DNA from: Opitutaceae bacterium
Lineage (GTDB): Bacteria > Verrucomicrobiota > Verrucomicrobiae > Opitutales > Opitutaceae
NCBI GenBank assembly: GCA_031266495.1
Contig: JAISAX010000557.1
Span: 1-6,171, forward strand
Reading direction: 5' to 3'
Length of the DNA: 6,171 nt
Below, piece by piece: positions 1-6,137 of this stretch; position 1 is the stretch's first letter; the number at the start of each line of letters is the position of its first letter. The notes under the pieces were generated by a model. It saw only the letters and a program-made list of their open reading frames with translations, had not been told where the DNA came from and made no database searches. A program made the translations under genes and the position numbers.

Positions 1-1483
1 CAAGTCCCATGTCGTCGGCGAGGCAGGCGCCGAGTCCGAGCCGGGTGAGGAAGTGCATCCAGGCAACGCCTTCGAGTTGATAGGGGCGGAGCGTGGCGCG
101 AAGGCCGGGGGGGGGGTGGCGGGCGGCGTCGAGCCGGGTGGGGTCGCGCAGGGTGGCGAGCGTGTCGGCGAGCCAGTCGCCGGCGTTGATGTGCGACCAT
201 TCGCGGATGGCGGCGTCGGCGTCGGCGTCGGCGTCGTTTCCGGATTCGTCGGCGCCGGGGGTCGCGCCGGAGAGGAGGCGGAGGCTTTCCGCAAGGCTGA
301 GGCCGTCGCGCCGGGCGCGGTCGATTTTTTTCCAGTGTTCGAGTACGTGCCGGAGTTTTTCGCGGTCCACTTCCACCCAGCGGCCTTTTAGCAGCACCAG
401 TCCGCTGTCGCCGGATGCGATGTGTTCCCATTCTTCGGCGGTGAGGGTTTCCCCGTCGAGGGAGAGTCGCATGTTGAAATCCAGCAGGGAATCGAGGCCG
501 AGTCCGGAGGGTTTTCTGGTGCCGATGGTGACGGATACGCGCGGACGGGAGCCGCCTTGCCCGCCGTGCCACCAGTCGGGGATGCGCACGAGCAGGCCGC
601 TTTCCTCAAAGCGGGGGATGTCGCACAAAAACCGGTGGGCTTCGCGCGCGCTCCAGACTTGCGGATGAAAGATGCGTTGCGAGTCAACCAGTTCGCGCAC
701 GAGGGCGCTGTGCTCCGACGCCCGTTGCACGGGGGCGAGCAGGGCGAGCAGGCGGTCGCGTTGGCCGGCGTATTCCTGCAGGGCGCGTCCGAGCGGGAGG
801 TATTGGGGTCTGGCCTGCTCGGAGATGCGGTGCGTCCAGGTTGCCAGAAAGGCGAAGGGGCGCTGCGGATCGCGTTTGTTTTCCGCGAGGTGAAAGGTGA
901 TGCGCCCGACGAGATGCCAGAGGGGGTTTTGTTCCCGGAGCCAGACGGCGAGGCCGCCTTCCGTTGCCCGGATTCCTTCCTGCGCAAGCGCGTCCAGCGA
1001 ACGCCAGAGAGCGGCCATGATCGGGGTGTTCAGGTATTCCGCGCCTCGCATGGGAGGAGCCGCGTCAACCATCGCGGCAAGCTCCTCGCCGGACGGAGGC
1101 GGGATGGGCGCGGGGGAGGCGTCTTCGGGCAAATGACAGAGTCGCGTGAGGTAGCGCCGGGCAAATTCGCGCCAGTAGCTGGCCGACGGCGGCAATGCCG
1201 AGGCAAGCGCCCTGGTTGCCAGAACGAGCAGGACATGCCCGTCAACACGGTCCGCCTCACGGTCCGCGCGGTCCCCGCGATCCGTGCGATCCGTGCGATC
1301 CGTGCGGTCCGTGCGGTCCGTGCGGTCCCCGCAGTCGGCGCGGTCCGCGTTCGCGCTCCCTCCGGCGAGCGGGACATCCTTGTCCGGAATCCCGGTCAGG
1401 GCATTGAGCAGGTTTTTTTCCAATGAATCCGCATGAGTGGTATCCAGACGCAGGTGACCTTGCGGCGTGAGTGTGAACGGCAT
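1..1483 (-). CDS. SNF2/HepA-family ATP-dependent helicase, N-terminal part (truncated by window edge)
   Basis: Translating the minus strand from the ATG at 1483-1481 gives 494 uninterrupted codons to the left edge; an in-frame TGA lies ten codons upstream, and the protein begins [14 protein letters not shown]. Residues about 250-385 resemble the SNF2 helicase-associated domain (DUF3670, PF12419): [36 protein letters not shown] and [14 protein letters not shown] are its typical landmarks. The Q-motif-like [15 protein letters not shown] follows at residues 466-480, then [11 protein letters not shown], the start of SNF2 motif I (Walker A). The window ends before the expected GKT, so the ATPase core is outside. 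The family couples ATP hydrolysis to translocation on nucleic acid in the cytoplasm; the role of this member is unknown. Residues 46-79 are a low-complexity (T/A/G)DR tract and 417-424 a (DA)4 tract. No clear Shine-Dalgarno site precedes the start. The family call is firm, the exact start less so. Confidence 0.9.
   Translation of the reverse strand, partial: MPFTLTPQGHLRLDTTHADSLEKNLLNALTGIPDKDVPLAGGSANADRADCGDRTDRTDRTDRTDRTDRGDRADREADRVDGHVLLVLATRALASALPPSASYWREFARRYLTRLCHLPEDASPAPIPPPSGEELAAMVDAAPPMRGAEYLNTPIMAALWRSLDALAQEGIRATEGGLAVWLREQNPLWHLVGRITFHLAENKRDPQRPFAFLATWTHRISEQARPQYLPLGRALQEYAGQRDRLLALLAPVQRASEHSALVRELVDSQRIFHPQVWSAREAHRFLCDIPRFEESGLLVRIPDWWHGGQGGSRPRVSVTIGTRKPSGLGLDSLLDFNMRLSLDGETLTAEEWEHIASGDSGLVLLKGRWVEVDREKLRHVLEHWKKIDRARRDGLSLAESLRLLSGATPGADESGNDADADADAAIREWSHINAGDWLADTLATLRDPTRLDAARHPPPGLRATLRPYQLEGVAWMHFLTRLGLGACLADDMGL
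212..235. repeat. 6-bp microsatellite (GGCGTC)4 within the SNF2 gene
   Basis: Four perfect head-to-tail copies of GGCGTC are present on the plus strand. They encode (Asp-Ala)4 at residues 417-424 on the minus strand, in the stretch between the DUF3670-like domain and the helicase Q motif. The frame is preserved whatever the copy number. A G10 homopolymer lies nearby at 107-116 and encodes His-Pro-Pro-Pro (456-459); unlike the hexamer, that run could cause frameshifts by slippage. Confidence 0.85.
1261..1350. repeat. 9-bp tandem repeat within the SNF2 gene
   Basis: Ten consecutive 9-mers are visible on the plus strand. The core is three copies of GATCCGTGC (1279-1305) followed by two of GGTCCGTGC (1306-1323). 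Degenerate copies flank it: GGTCCGCGC and GGTCCCCGC on the left, GGTCCCCGC, AGTCGGCGC and GGTCCGCGT on the right. The unit is three codons, so changes in copy number keep the reading frame. On the minus strand it encodes a run of Thr/Ala/Gly-Asp-Arg triplets at about residues 46-75 of the helicase. Confidence 0.9.
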
Positions 1484-1569
1484 ACGCGAACAGGCCTTAC
1501 GTCCCTGTTTTCACGCCGTCAACGCGGCTTCCGTGGCGCGCGGTTCCAGCCGATGCCACTCCGCTGCGT

Positions 1570-1615
1570 GCCGGCAAGATGCCGGCGTGCCGGCGGTCCC
1601 GGGCGCTCCCGCGCC
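1570..1615. repeat. GC-rich REP-like hairpin cluster
   Basis: GCCGGC occurs three times, at 1570-1575, 1581-1586 and 1589-1594. The first two form a hairpin around the loop AAGAT. A second hairpin follows, GGCGC (1602-1606), loop TCCC, GCGCC (1611-1615). Two adjacent GC-rich stem-loops outside coding sequence resemble the REP-type palindromes found dispersed in Verrucomicrobiota and Planctomycetota genomes; calling it a dispersed repeat is inference, because only one copy is in the window. No T-tract follows, so it is not a standard intrinsic terminator. Confidence 0.5.
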
Positions 1616-1628
1616 ACACTCCTTCACA

Positions 1629-1658
1629 TTCTCCCTCCCTCCCCCCCCCCTTTTTTTC
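1629..1658. repeat. Polypyrimidine tract (C10-T7); G-quadruplex-capable on the minus strand
   Basis: Thirty consecutive pyrimidines comprise CTCCCTCCCT, then C10 (1641-1650) and T7 (1651-1657). The minus strand reads a G10 run, then A-GGG-A-GGG, which fits a four-tract G-quadruplex pattern with short loops. It lies about 150 bp upstream of the SNF2 start, on the strand that would be non-template for that gene. The homopolymers are also prone to length variation. Confidence 0.8.
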
Positions 1659-1917
1659 GCGTGCCCGGACAGAAACATCTCCGTCTCGCCCCGTTTTCCC
1701 ATTTATTCCGTGACTTGACCCTATGTATTTTCGCGTCCCGGCCTGGCCTGCTCGCGACCACCGGTTTCGCGTGTAATCTTCTTGTAATTCATCAAGTTAC
1801 GACGAACGAACCAACATTGACGTCCGACTGCCAGGCGGGCGATTTCCGGTAAAAACTGGGGCTGCTCCGGAGGCCATGTTTTTATCCGGCTCTCACGTTT
1901 CCAACGCCAACTTCACC

Positions 1918-1941
1918 CGTCCACTCGTCCACCCGTCCATT
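1918..1941. repeat. Three octamer direct repeats (CGTCCANN) before the GH42-like start codon
   Basis: CGTCCACT, CGTCCACC and CGTCCATT lie head to tail, ending 13 bp before the ATG at 1955. They fill the place where a ribosome binding site would be expected and contain no Shine-Dalgarno sequence. They could be a regulator or RNA-binding site, or simple sequence noise; nothing here decides between these. Confidence 0.5.
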
Positions 1942-1954
1942 CATTCCGCCTGCA

Positions 1955-4906
1955 ATGATGTCTGAATACCGCATCCTCTCTTTTTCTTTTGTAGTCGCCA
2001 CCGCCCTGGCTGCCGCCGCCACCGCAACCACCGTCCGGGGCCAGTCCGTTCCCGATGATCCTGCGGAACCTTTACCTTTCCTCGTCAACCGGTTCGTTTT
2101 CGCGCACGGAGCGCCTTATCATCTGCCCGCGTGGGAAAAGAAGGAAAAATGGTACGAGTTCCGCGTTGATCCGAAGGCCGGACAACCTGCCACCGACGCC
2201 ATTATCACCACGTCACAGGCCACCGACACCGTGGACATCATTGTTTCCGGAAAAGGGAAAACATGGAAATCCGGATACACCATCGGTCCGCACAAGGTTT
2301 ACCGGGGCGACCGCGTTGAAGTCATCTGGCAATCCGAAGGCCTTGACGACAACGACCTCACCCTGACCCTGAACTTTCGCGAAGGCGTTCCCCATGCCTT
2401 CAAAAAAACACGCCCCGCCGACATCCCTCTCGCGCCCGGCATGCCCGGCGCATCCCGTGCGCCCCGCCCCCCCGGCCTCTCTCGACCTCAACCTCAACCC
2501 GCGGGTTTTCGCACCGCCGCTTTTGAAGTCGGGGACGGACATGCCGGCCTCTATCTCAATGAACTTGTCACCACGCTGCGCCCTTCCTCCGCCGGACGCA
2601 GCACGCTCAAGCTGCACTCCCTCGCCATCTGGCGCCAGCCCGTTGACAACCGTCTGGATGCGGACGCCATCCTCCGGACACCACCGGCAAACGACGCCCG
2701 CGTCGTCAACGACAACGGCGTCATCAACGTGCATCTCGACGGCCACCCGATCAACTTCATGGCCTACGAATCGATGCTCCCGCAACAATTCGGCAACTAC
2801 GATGCCCAGCTCAATCAAGCCGGCTTCGGCATCACCCGCTTCGGCATCGTTCTCGGCGAAGACGTTTACCTCCGTTTCCATCCGCCCACCTGGGTCGGTC
2901 CGCGCCAGTACGATTTCACCTGGCTGGACCGGAAACTCGGGGCGCTGCTCGCCCTCAAGCCGGGCAACAAGGTTGTCCTTGCCGTCATTCTTGACGGAGC
3001 CGACTGGTGGACACGGCTCAATCCGGATTCCGCTGGTATCCACGACTACACTACGCACGTCACCGGCTACCACGGACCGACGGGGCGCGGACGCAACTCC
3101 TACCCCGGCATTCCCGACTACCAGTCCGGCGCATGGAAACGCGATGCCCGGGAGGCCGTTCGCCAGATGGTCGCCCACATCCGGCAAAGCAGCTATGGAG
3201 ACGCCGTCATCGGCTACGAACTCTTCGGCGGCTACAGCATGGACTGCAACTTCGAGGTCAATGACAGCACGCCCGCCGCCATCGAACGTTTCCGCGCCAT
3301 GCTGCGTGAAAAATACGTCACCGATTCCGCACTACAAAAAGCCTGGCGACGCCCCGCTGTCACCCTGGCCACCGCGATGCCCGAACACCTCGTCACCGAC
3401 GCCCATCCGATGGCCTCGCTCAAGACCCCGCTCATCCCCGATCTCGCCGGACGCCAGGCGTACCTCGACAGCAAGCGCTTCCGCGAAATCGCCTTTCAGG
3501 AAATCATTCTCGACTTTGGCCGCTGGATAAAAGAGGCCACTCATGGCCGCGCCCTCGTCGGCGCTCGCACCGGCAACTTCATGGGGCACCTCTGGTCCTG
3601 GGGCGAGAAGCAGGAGATGCGCGAGAACCGCAACAACCCCGTCGATCTCCTCTGCAAAAGCCCCGACTTCGATTTCTTCGACGTGCAGGAGCCATACATC
3701 GGCCGCCACAATCCCGGTTACCAGGGCACCGGTTCTCCCGTCACCGCGCTTCGCGGACTCGCGCTCGACGGGAAACTCCTCCTCATCCAGGACGACGTTC
3801 CGCACGAAGTCGCGCCCGCCTCGCGCCGCACCGACGAACTTTACCTCACCCGCATCAAACGCCGCATCTTCGTCAACTGCCTCGTCACCGGCAGCATCCC
3901 CTACCAGTGGGAAATGGGGCACTACAAACTCGCCCACCCTTACCTCCTCAAGGAATTCCGCGCACAGCAGGACGTGATGAACCGCGCCGTGAATCTCCCC
4001 CGTGATTCCGTGGCGGAAATCGCCTTCGTCTTCGATCGCGGCTGGCAGAAATATCTCGGTGTTGACGACATCAAGGACCGCCCCACCCGCATGGTTGCCT
4101 TCATGGATCTCGCCAGATGGACGTGGGACCGCGCGGGTGCTCCCGCCGACTCCGTATTCATCGATCAATTACAAACCCTGCGCCCCTATAAACTCTACAT
4201 CTTTTTCAACACCTTTGGCATCACGCCGGAACAGGAAGAAATCATCAACCGGACGGTGAAACGTGATGGCAAAGTCGTCCTTTTCACATGGGCCGACGCC
4301 TTCTCCACGCCCGAAGGCCACGATGCCGGACGCATGTCGCGCGTCACGGGCATTCGCATCGCCGCCTCGCCCAAACCCCGCTCATGGAAAATGACGCCCA
4401 CCGCGTTTTTCGCCCGAAACACCAAAATCTCCGGGGACTTCCCGCCTGGTGTGCTCACGCGCACAAAACCCGGCGAAAGCGATGCCGCCGAATGGACCTT
4501 TTCGCCGTCCTTCACCGTGACCGATCCCGTCGCCAAAGCGCTCGCCACATATTCCGGTTCGGACGACGTCGCCCTCGCCCAGAAACAGCAAGGCGGCTGG
4601 ACGAGCATTTATTCCGCCTCCGCCATCCTTTCGCCCTCGCTCCTGCGTCATGCCGCGAAACAGGCGGGCGTCCATTCATACACGGAAACCGAGGACGCGC
4701 TTTATGTGAACCGGTCGTTCGTCGGTATCCATGCAAAGGATACCAGTGAAATCCGGCTCGCGTTTCCCGCCGCGACGCCTCTTTACGAGGTTTTTTCCCG
4801 GACCGAACTCCCGTCCTCGGCCACGCACCTCATCAAGGCGGAGGCGGACCAAACCTGTCTCTATTTCAAGGGGACGCGGGCACAATGGAATTCCGTCCCG
4901 GACTGA
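1955..4906 (+). CDS. Secreted GH42-like (clan GH-A) glycoside hydrolase-related protein
   Basis: This 983-residue exported protein probably acts on a glycan outside the cytoplasm; the substrate is unknown. Residues 1-29 are a signal peptide (Arg6, a hydrophobic stretch at 8-26, likely cleavage VRG-QS). Residues 41-245 look beta-rich and unrecognised, interrupted by a Pro-rich linker (158-183). A barrel begins near 250 (NVHLDGHPINFMAYES). FRAMLREKYVTDSALQKAWRRP (446-467) recalls GH42 beta-galactosidases, without the final residues being conserved in detail. VIGYELFGGYSMD (418-430) lies at the acid/base strand; LDGKLLLIQDDVPHE (604-618) matches the nucleophile strand, where relatives usually have E-x-D and this protein has Gln612-Asp-Asp. 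Residues 685-790 (AEIAFVFD, YKLYIFFNTFGITPEQ, KRDGKVVLFTWAD) resemble the GH42 amidotransferase-like trimerisation domain; 900-975 form a small C-terminal domain. The start is ATG 1955, with ATG 1958 equally possible. The fold is fairly sure, the activity is not. Confidence 0.8.
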   Translation: MMSEYRILSFSFVVATALAAAATATTVRGQSVPDDPAEPLPFLVNRFVFAHGAPYHLPAWEKKEKWYEFRVDPKAGQPATDAIITTSQATDTVDIIVSGKGKTWKSGYTIGPHKVYRGDRVEVIWQSEGLDDNDLTLTLNFREGVPHAFKKTRPADIPLAPGMPGASRAPRPPGLSRPQPQPAGFRTAAFEVGDGHAGLYLNELVTTLRPSSAGRSTLKLHSLAIWRQPVDNRLDADAILRTPPANDARVVNDNGVINVHLDGHPINFMAYESMLPQQFGNYDAQLNQAGFGITRFGIVLGEDVYLRFHPPTWVGPRQYDFTWLDRKLGALLALKPGNKVVLAVILDGADWWTRLNPDSAGIHDYTTHVTGYHGPTGRGRNSYPGIPDYQSGAWKRDAREAVRQMVAHIRQSSYGDAVIGYELFGGYSMDCNFEVNDSTPAAIERFRAMLREKYVTDSALQKAWRRPAVTLATAMPEHLVTDAHPMASLKTPLIPDLAGRQAYLDSKRFREIAFQEIILDFGRWIKEATHGRALVGARTGNFMGHLWSWGEKQEMRENRNNPVDLLCKSPDFDFFDVQEPYIGRHNPGYQGTGSPVTALRGLALDGKLLLIQDDVPHEVAPASRRTDELYLTRIKRRIFVNCLVTGSIPYQWEMGHYKLAHPYLLKEFRAQQDVMNRAVNLPRDSVAEIAFVFDRGWQKYLGVDDIKDRPTRMVAFMDLARWTWDRAGAPADSVFIDQLQTLRPYKLYIFFNTFGITPEQEEIINRTVKRDGKVVLFTWADAFSTPEGHDAGRMSRVTGIRIAASPKPRSWKMTPTAFFARNTKISGDFPPGVLTRTKPGESDAAEWTFSPSFTVTDPVAKALATYSGSDDVALAQKQQGGWTSIYSASAILSPSLLRHAAKQAGVHSYTETEDALYVNRSFVGIHAKDTSEIRLAFPAATPLYEVFSRTELPSSATHLIKAEADQTCLYFKGTRAQWNSVPD

Positions 4907-4942
4907 CCGCTTCACTTTGTATCCAGAAATAAACCACAAACA

Positions 4943-5746
4943 ATGCAGCTCGTCATGAAACCAAAAAAAGCAAAAACCGCCGCTCTCGCGGCTTTACTCA
5001 TCCTGTCGCCCTTCTTCGCGGCGGCAGTTGTTCAGGGCCAGACAAACCTCGTCATCAATGGCGATTTCGAAAGCCAGGCGCTGGCGCCGTGGAGCGCGAG
5101 CCATTACAGCCAGACCACGCCCACCAACAGTTCGGTGGTGAACACCACAAGTCTGGATGAGGATGGATACGCGCTCACGATCAACCGGGTTGACGAAAGC
5201 AATAACAGGAATCCCCCCGGCGTGGCCCAGACATTCAAGATCGATGCCGGCGGCGTATCATCGCTCCAGGTGAGTTTCAACTACGTGGGTATTTCAGGAA
5301 CGACTACAAAAGTGCTTTTCCGTATTTATGCGGGGACCTCCTATTACGGAACCTACACGGCAAGCGCTTACAGTTATTACAGCGCCGCGGATTCCGGTTG
5401 GGAAACGGCTTCCTTCTTCGATCGCAACGACTGGAACAAATCAGGCTGGGGATCCGATGCGTCGGGCAGCACCAACTACAACAACCTTGCCGCGAACACC
5501 GTAGTCTTGAGTGCGTCAAGCCAGACCGGTTTGTACGAACTCTCGCTCCCCGTGCTGGCGGGCTACGACACGTACACGATCGAATTTTTCAACCCTGTCC
5601 GCAACAGCACGATTGCCATTGATAACATCGTGGTGACGGCAACAGCCGCCATTCCCGAACCGGCGACGGTTTCGCTGATAGCCGGCTTGCTGGTTGTCCC
5701 GGTGGCGGGGTGGATAACGATTCGCCGCCGCAAACTTCCCGTTTGA
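4943..5746 (+). CDS. PEP-CTERM sorting domain protein with a predicted carbohydrate-binding-like jelly-roll domain
   Basis: This is a 267-residue exported protein expected to be processed by an exosortase and placed at the cell surface. A Lys-rich N-terminus (MKPKKAK) and hydrophobic core (residues 13-29) form a signal peptide, probably cut after VVQG and before QTNL. The mature part opens with NLVINGDFES and W50 and closes with IAIDNIVVTA (224-233), the usual limits of CBM4/9-like or galactose-binding jelly-roll domains in PEP-CTERM proteins. It is rich in Ser, Thr, Asn and Tyr. The sorting signal is IPEPAT (237-242), a hydrophobic helix (243-260) and a basic end RRRK. The gene starts 36 bp after the GH42-like gene with no terminator between, so co-transcription is likely. 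The start may be ATG 4943 or ATG 4955; neither has a clear Shine-Dalgarno site, and the second gives a more typical signal peptide. The substrate or partner is unknown. Confidence 0.93.
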   Translation: MQLVMKPKKAKTAALAALLILSPFFAAAVVQGQTNLVINGDFESQALAPWSASHYSQTTPTNSSVVNTTSLDEDGYALTINRVDESNNRNPPGVAQTFKIDAGGVSSLQVSFNYVGISGTTTKVLFRIYAGTSYYGTYTASAYSYYSAADSGWETASFFDRNDWNKSGWGSDASGSTNYNNLAANTVVLSASSQTGLYELSLPVLAGYDTYTIEFFNPVRNSTIAIDNIVVTATAAIPEPATVSLIAGLLVVPVAGWITIRRRKLPV

Positions 5747-5765
5747 TACCAGATACTACAGCCCG

Positions 5766-5813
5766 ACCTGCCCGTCTCCCGCCTGTACAAGACCGGGCAG
5801 GTTTTCCTCTTTT
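5766..5813 (+). terminator. Intrinsic terminator after the PEP-CTERM gene
   Basis: A perfect 9-bp GC-rich stem is formed by ACCTGCCCG (5766-5774) and CGGGCAGGT (5794-5802), with a 19-nt loop, followed by the T-rich run TTTTCCTCTTTT. It begins 20 bp past the stop codon and is correctly oriented to end the plus-strand transcript. The long loop makes it somewhat atypical. Confidence 0.75.
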
Positions 5814-5909
5814 GGAAAGTTTCAAAAACTGAACAGAAGGCAACGAAGAGAACGAAGAACCACCAGGGACGCCTGCTGCTCATCCCTGCCTGCTTTTTTA
5901 AAATACATA
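5814..5909. other. Non-coding spacer with a purine-rich tract and a weaker hairpin
   Basis: No gene is seen. A purine-rich tract at 5831-5860 contains AACGAAGA twice (5842-5849 and 5851-5858). A weaker stem, CAGGGA (5864-5869) with TCCCTG (5883-5888), is followed after five bases by T6 (5894-5899) and might act as a back-up terminator. The spacer ends with ACATA (5905-5909), the left copy of the direct repeat flanking the adjacent element. Confidence 0.5.
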
Positions 5910-6132
5910 ACTGAAGTTACGCGGATCGAAGTGGCACAGGCTCTCCAGCCCGTGGACGGATCGGCAGTAAAGCGCCGCCTCCCTGCTTCTCCTTCGTGTC
6001 ATTCACTGTAAACAACTGTAATGTTCTCAAACAAATGATCTTGTCTGGAGGCAGAGGGCGACGCTGCGCGTCGTCCACGGGGATTGTCAGAAAAAGCCCG
6101 TGCCACTTCAAGGCAGTCCACGTAACATCAGT
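5910..6132. mobile_element. MITE-like non-autonomous element with long imperfect inverted repeats
   Basis: The ends match as inverted repeats. ACTGAAGTTACGCGGA (5910-5925) pairs with the complement of 6117-6132 at 14 of 16 bases. The match resumes inward: GAAGTGGCACAGGCT (5928-5942) against 6095-6109 (14 of 15), CCCGTGGACG (5949-5958) against 6072-6081 (10 of 10), and GCCTCC (5977-5982) against 6047-6052. The arms span 73 and 86 bp around a 64-bp centre. ACATA directly precedes the left end (5905-5909) and directly follows the right end (6133-6137), as a target-site duplication would. Arm-internal hairpins occur at 5935-5954 (7 of 8 pairs, loop CTCC) and 6060-6072 (GACGC, loop TGC, GCGTC), a REP-like feature. 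It encodes no transposase, so movement would need an enzyme supplied from elsewhere. Being a mobile element is inferred from structure alone. Confidence 0.68.
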
Positions 6133-6137
6133 ACATA

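Larger units (their letters stand above)
1484..1954. other. Divergent intergenic region between the SNF2 gene and the GH42-like gene
   Basis: This 471-bp stretch separates two divergent genes and should hold both promoters, but no convincing -35/-10 pair was found for either. TTGACC (1715-1720) and TTGACG (1817-1822) resemble -35 boxes but lack a recognisable -10 box at 16-18 bp. It contains a GC-rich hairpin cluster (1570-1615), a 30-nt pyrimidine tract (1629-1658), an imperfect GTAA-N9-TTAC palindrome (1784-1800), an 8-bp palindrome CTCCGGAG (1865-1872) that includes the only strong Shine-Dalgarno-like GGAGG (1869-1873), and three octamer repeats just before the GH42-like start. No conserved protein is encoded here. 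Confidence 0.8.

Noticed and set aside
388..987. Minus-strand open frame of 199 codons
   Set aside because: It is a shifted frame within the SNF2 gene; composition is Ser/Pro/Arg/Ala-rich and no motifs are seen.
422..1426. Long plus-strand open frame (334 codons) opposite the SNF2 gene
   Set aside because: It is antisense to a reading frame with clear DUF3670-like and SNF2 motifs, shows no family resemblance itself, and is expected from GC-rich codon bias.
1715..1743. TTGACC as the -35 box of a sigma-70-type promoter for the GH42-like gene
   Set aside because: No TATAAT-like -10 box lies at 16-18 bp; the sequence there is GC-rich.
1433..1852. Plus-strand open frame of 139 codons in the divergent intergenic region
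   Set aside because: It runs through the hairpin cluster and the C10-T7 tract, is Arg/Pro/Ser-rich and shows no family signature, so it is probably non-coding.
2213..3187. Minus-strand open frame of 324 codons under the GH42-like gene
   Set aside because: It is an antisense shadow; the plus-strand frame carries a signal peptide and family motifs across the same region.
2394..3530. Plus-strand open frame of 378 codons inside the GH42-like gene
   Set aside because: It is an out-of-frame Ser/Pro/Arg/Thr-rich translation with no recognisable domain.
3332..4168. Minus-strand open frame of 278 codons under the GH42-like gene
   Set aside because: It is an antisense shadow of conserved barrel and amidotransferase-like coding sequence.
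5928..6109. CRISPR or small structured RNA interpretation of the repeated GTGGCAC blocks
   Set aside because: There are only two copies, they are inverted rather than direct, and there is no regular spacing. A transposon-like palindrome with flanking ACATA explains them better.
5917..6111. Minus-strand open frame of 64 codons (begins MKWHGLF)
   Set aside because: It lies wholly inside the inverted-repeat element and is explained by the repeat arms. No transposase motif is present.
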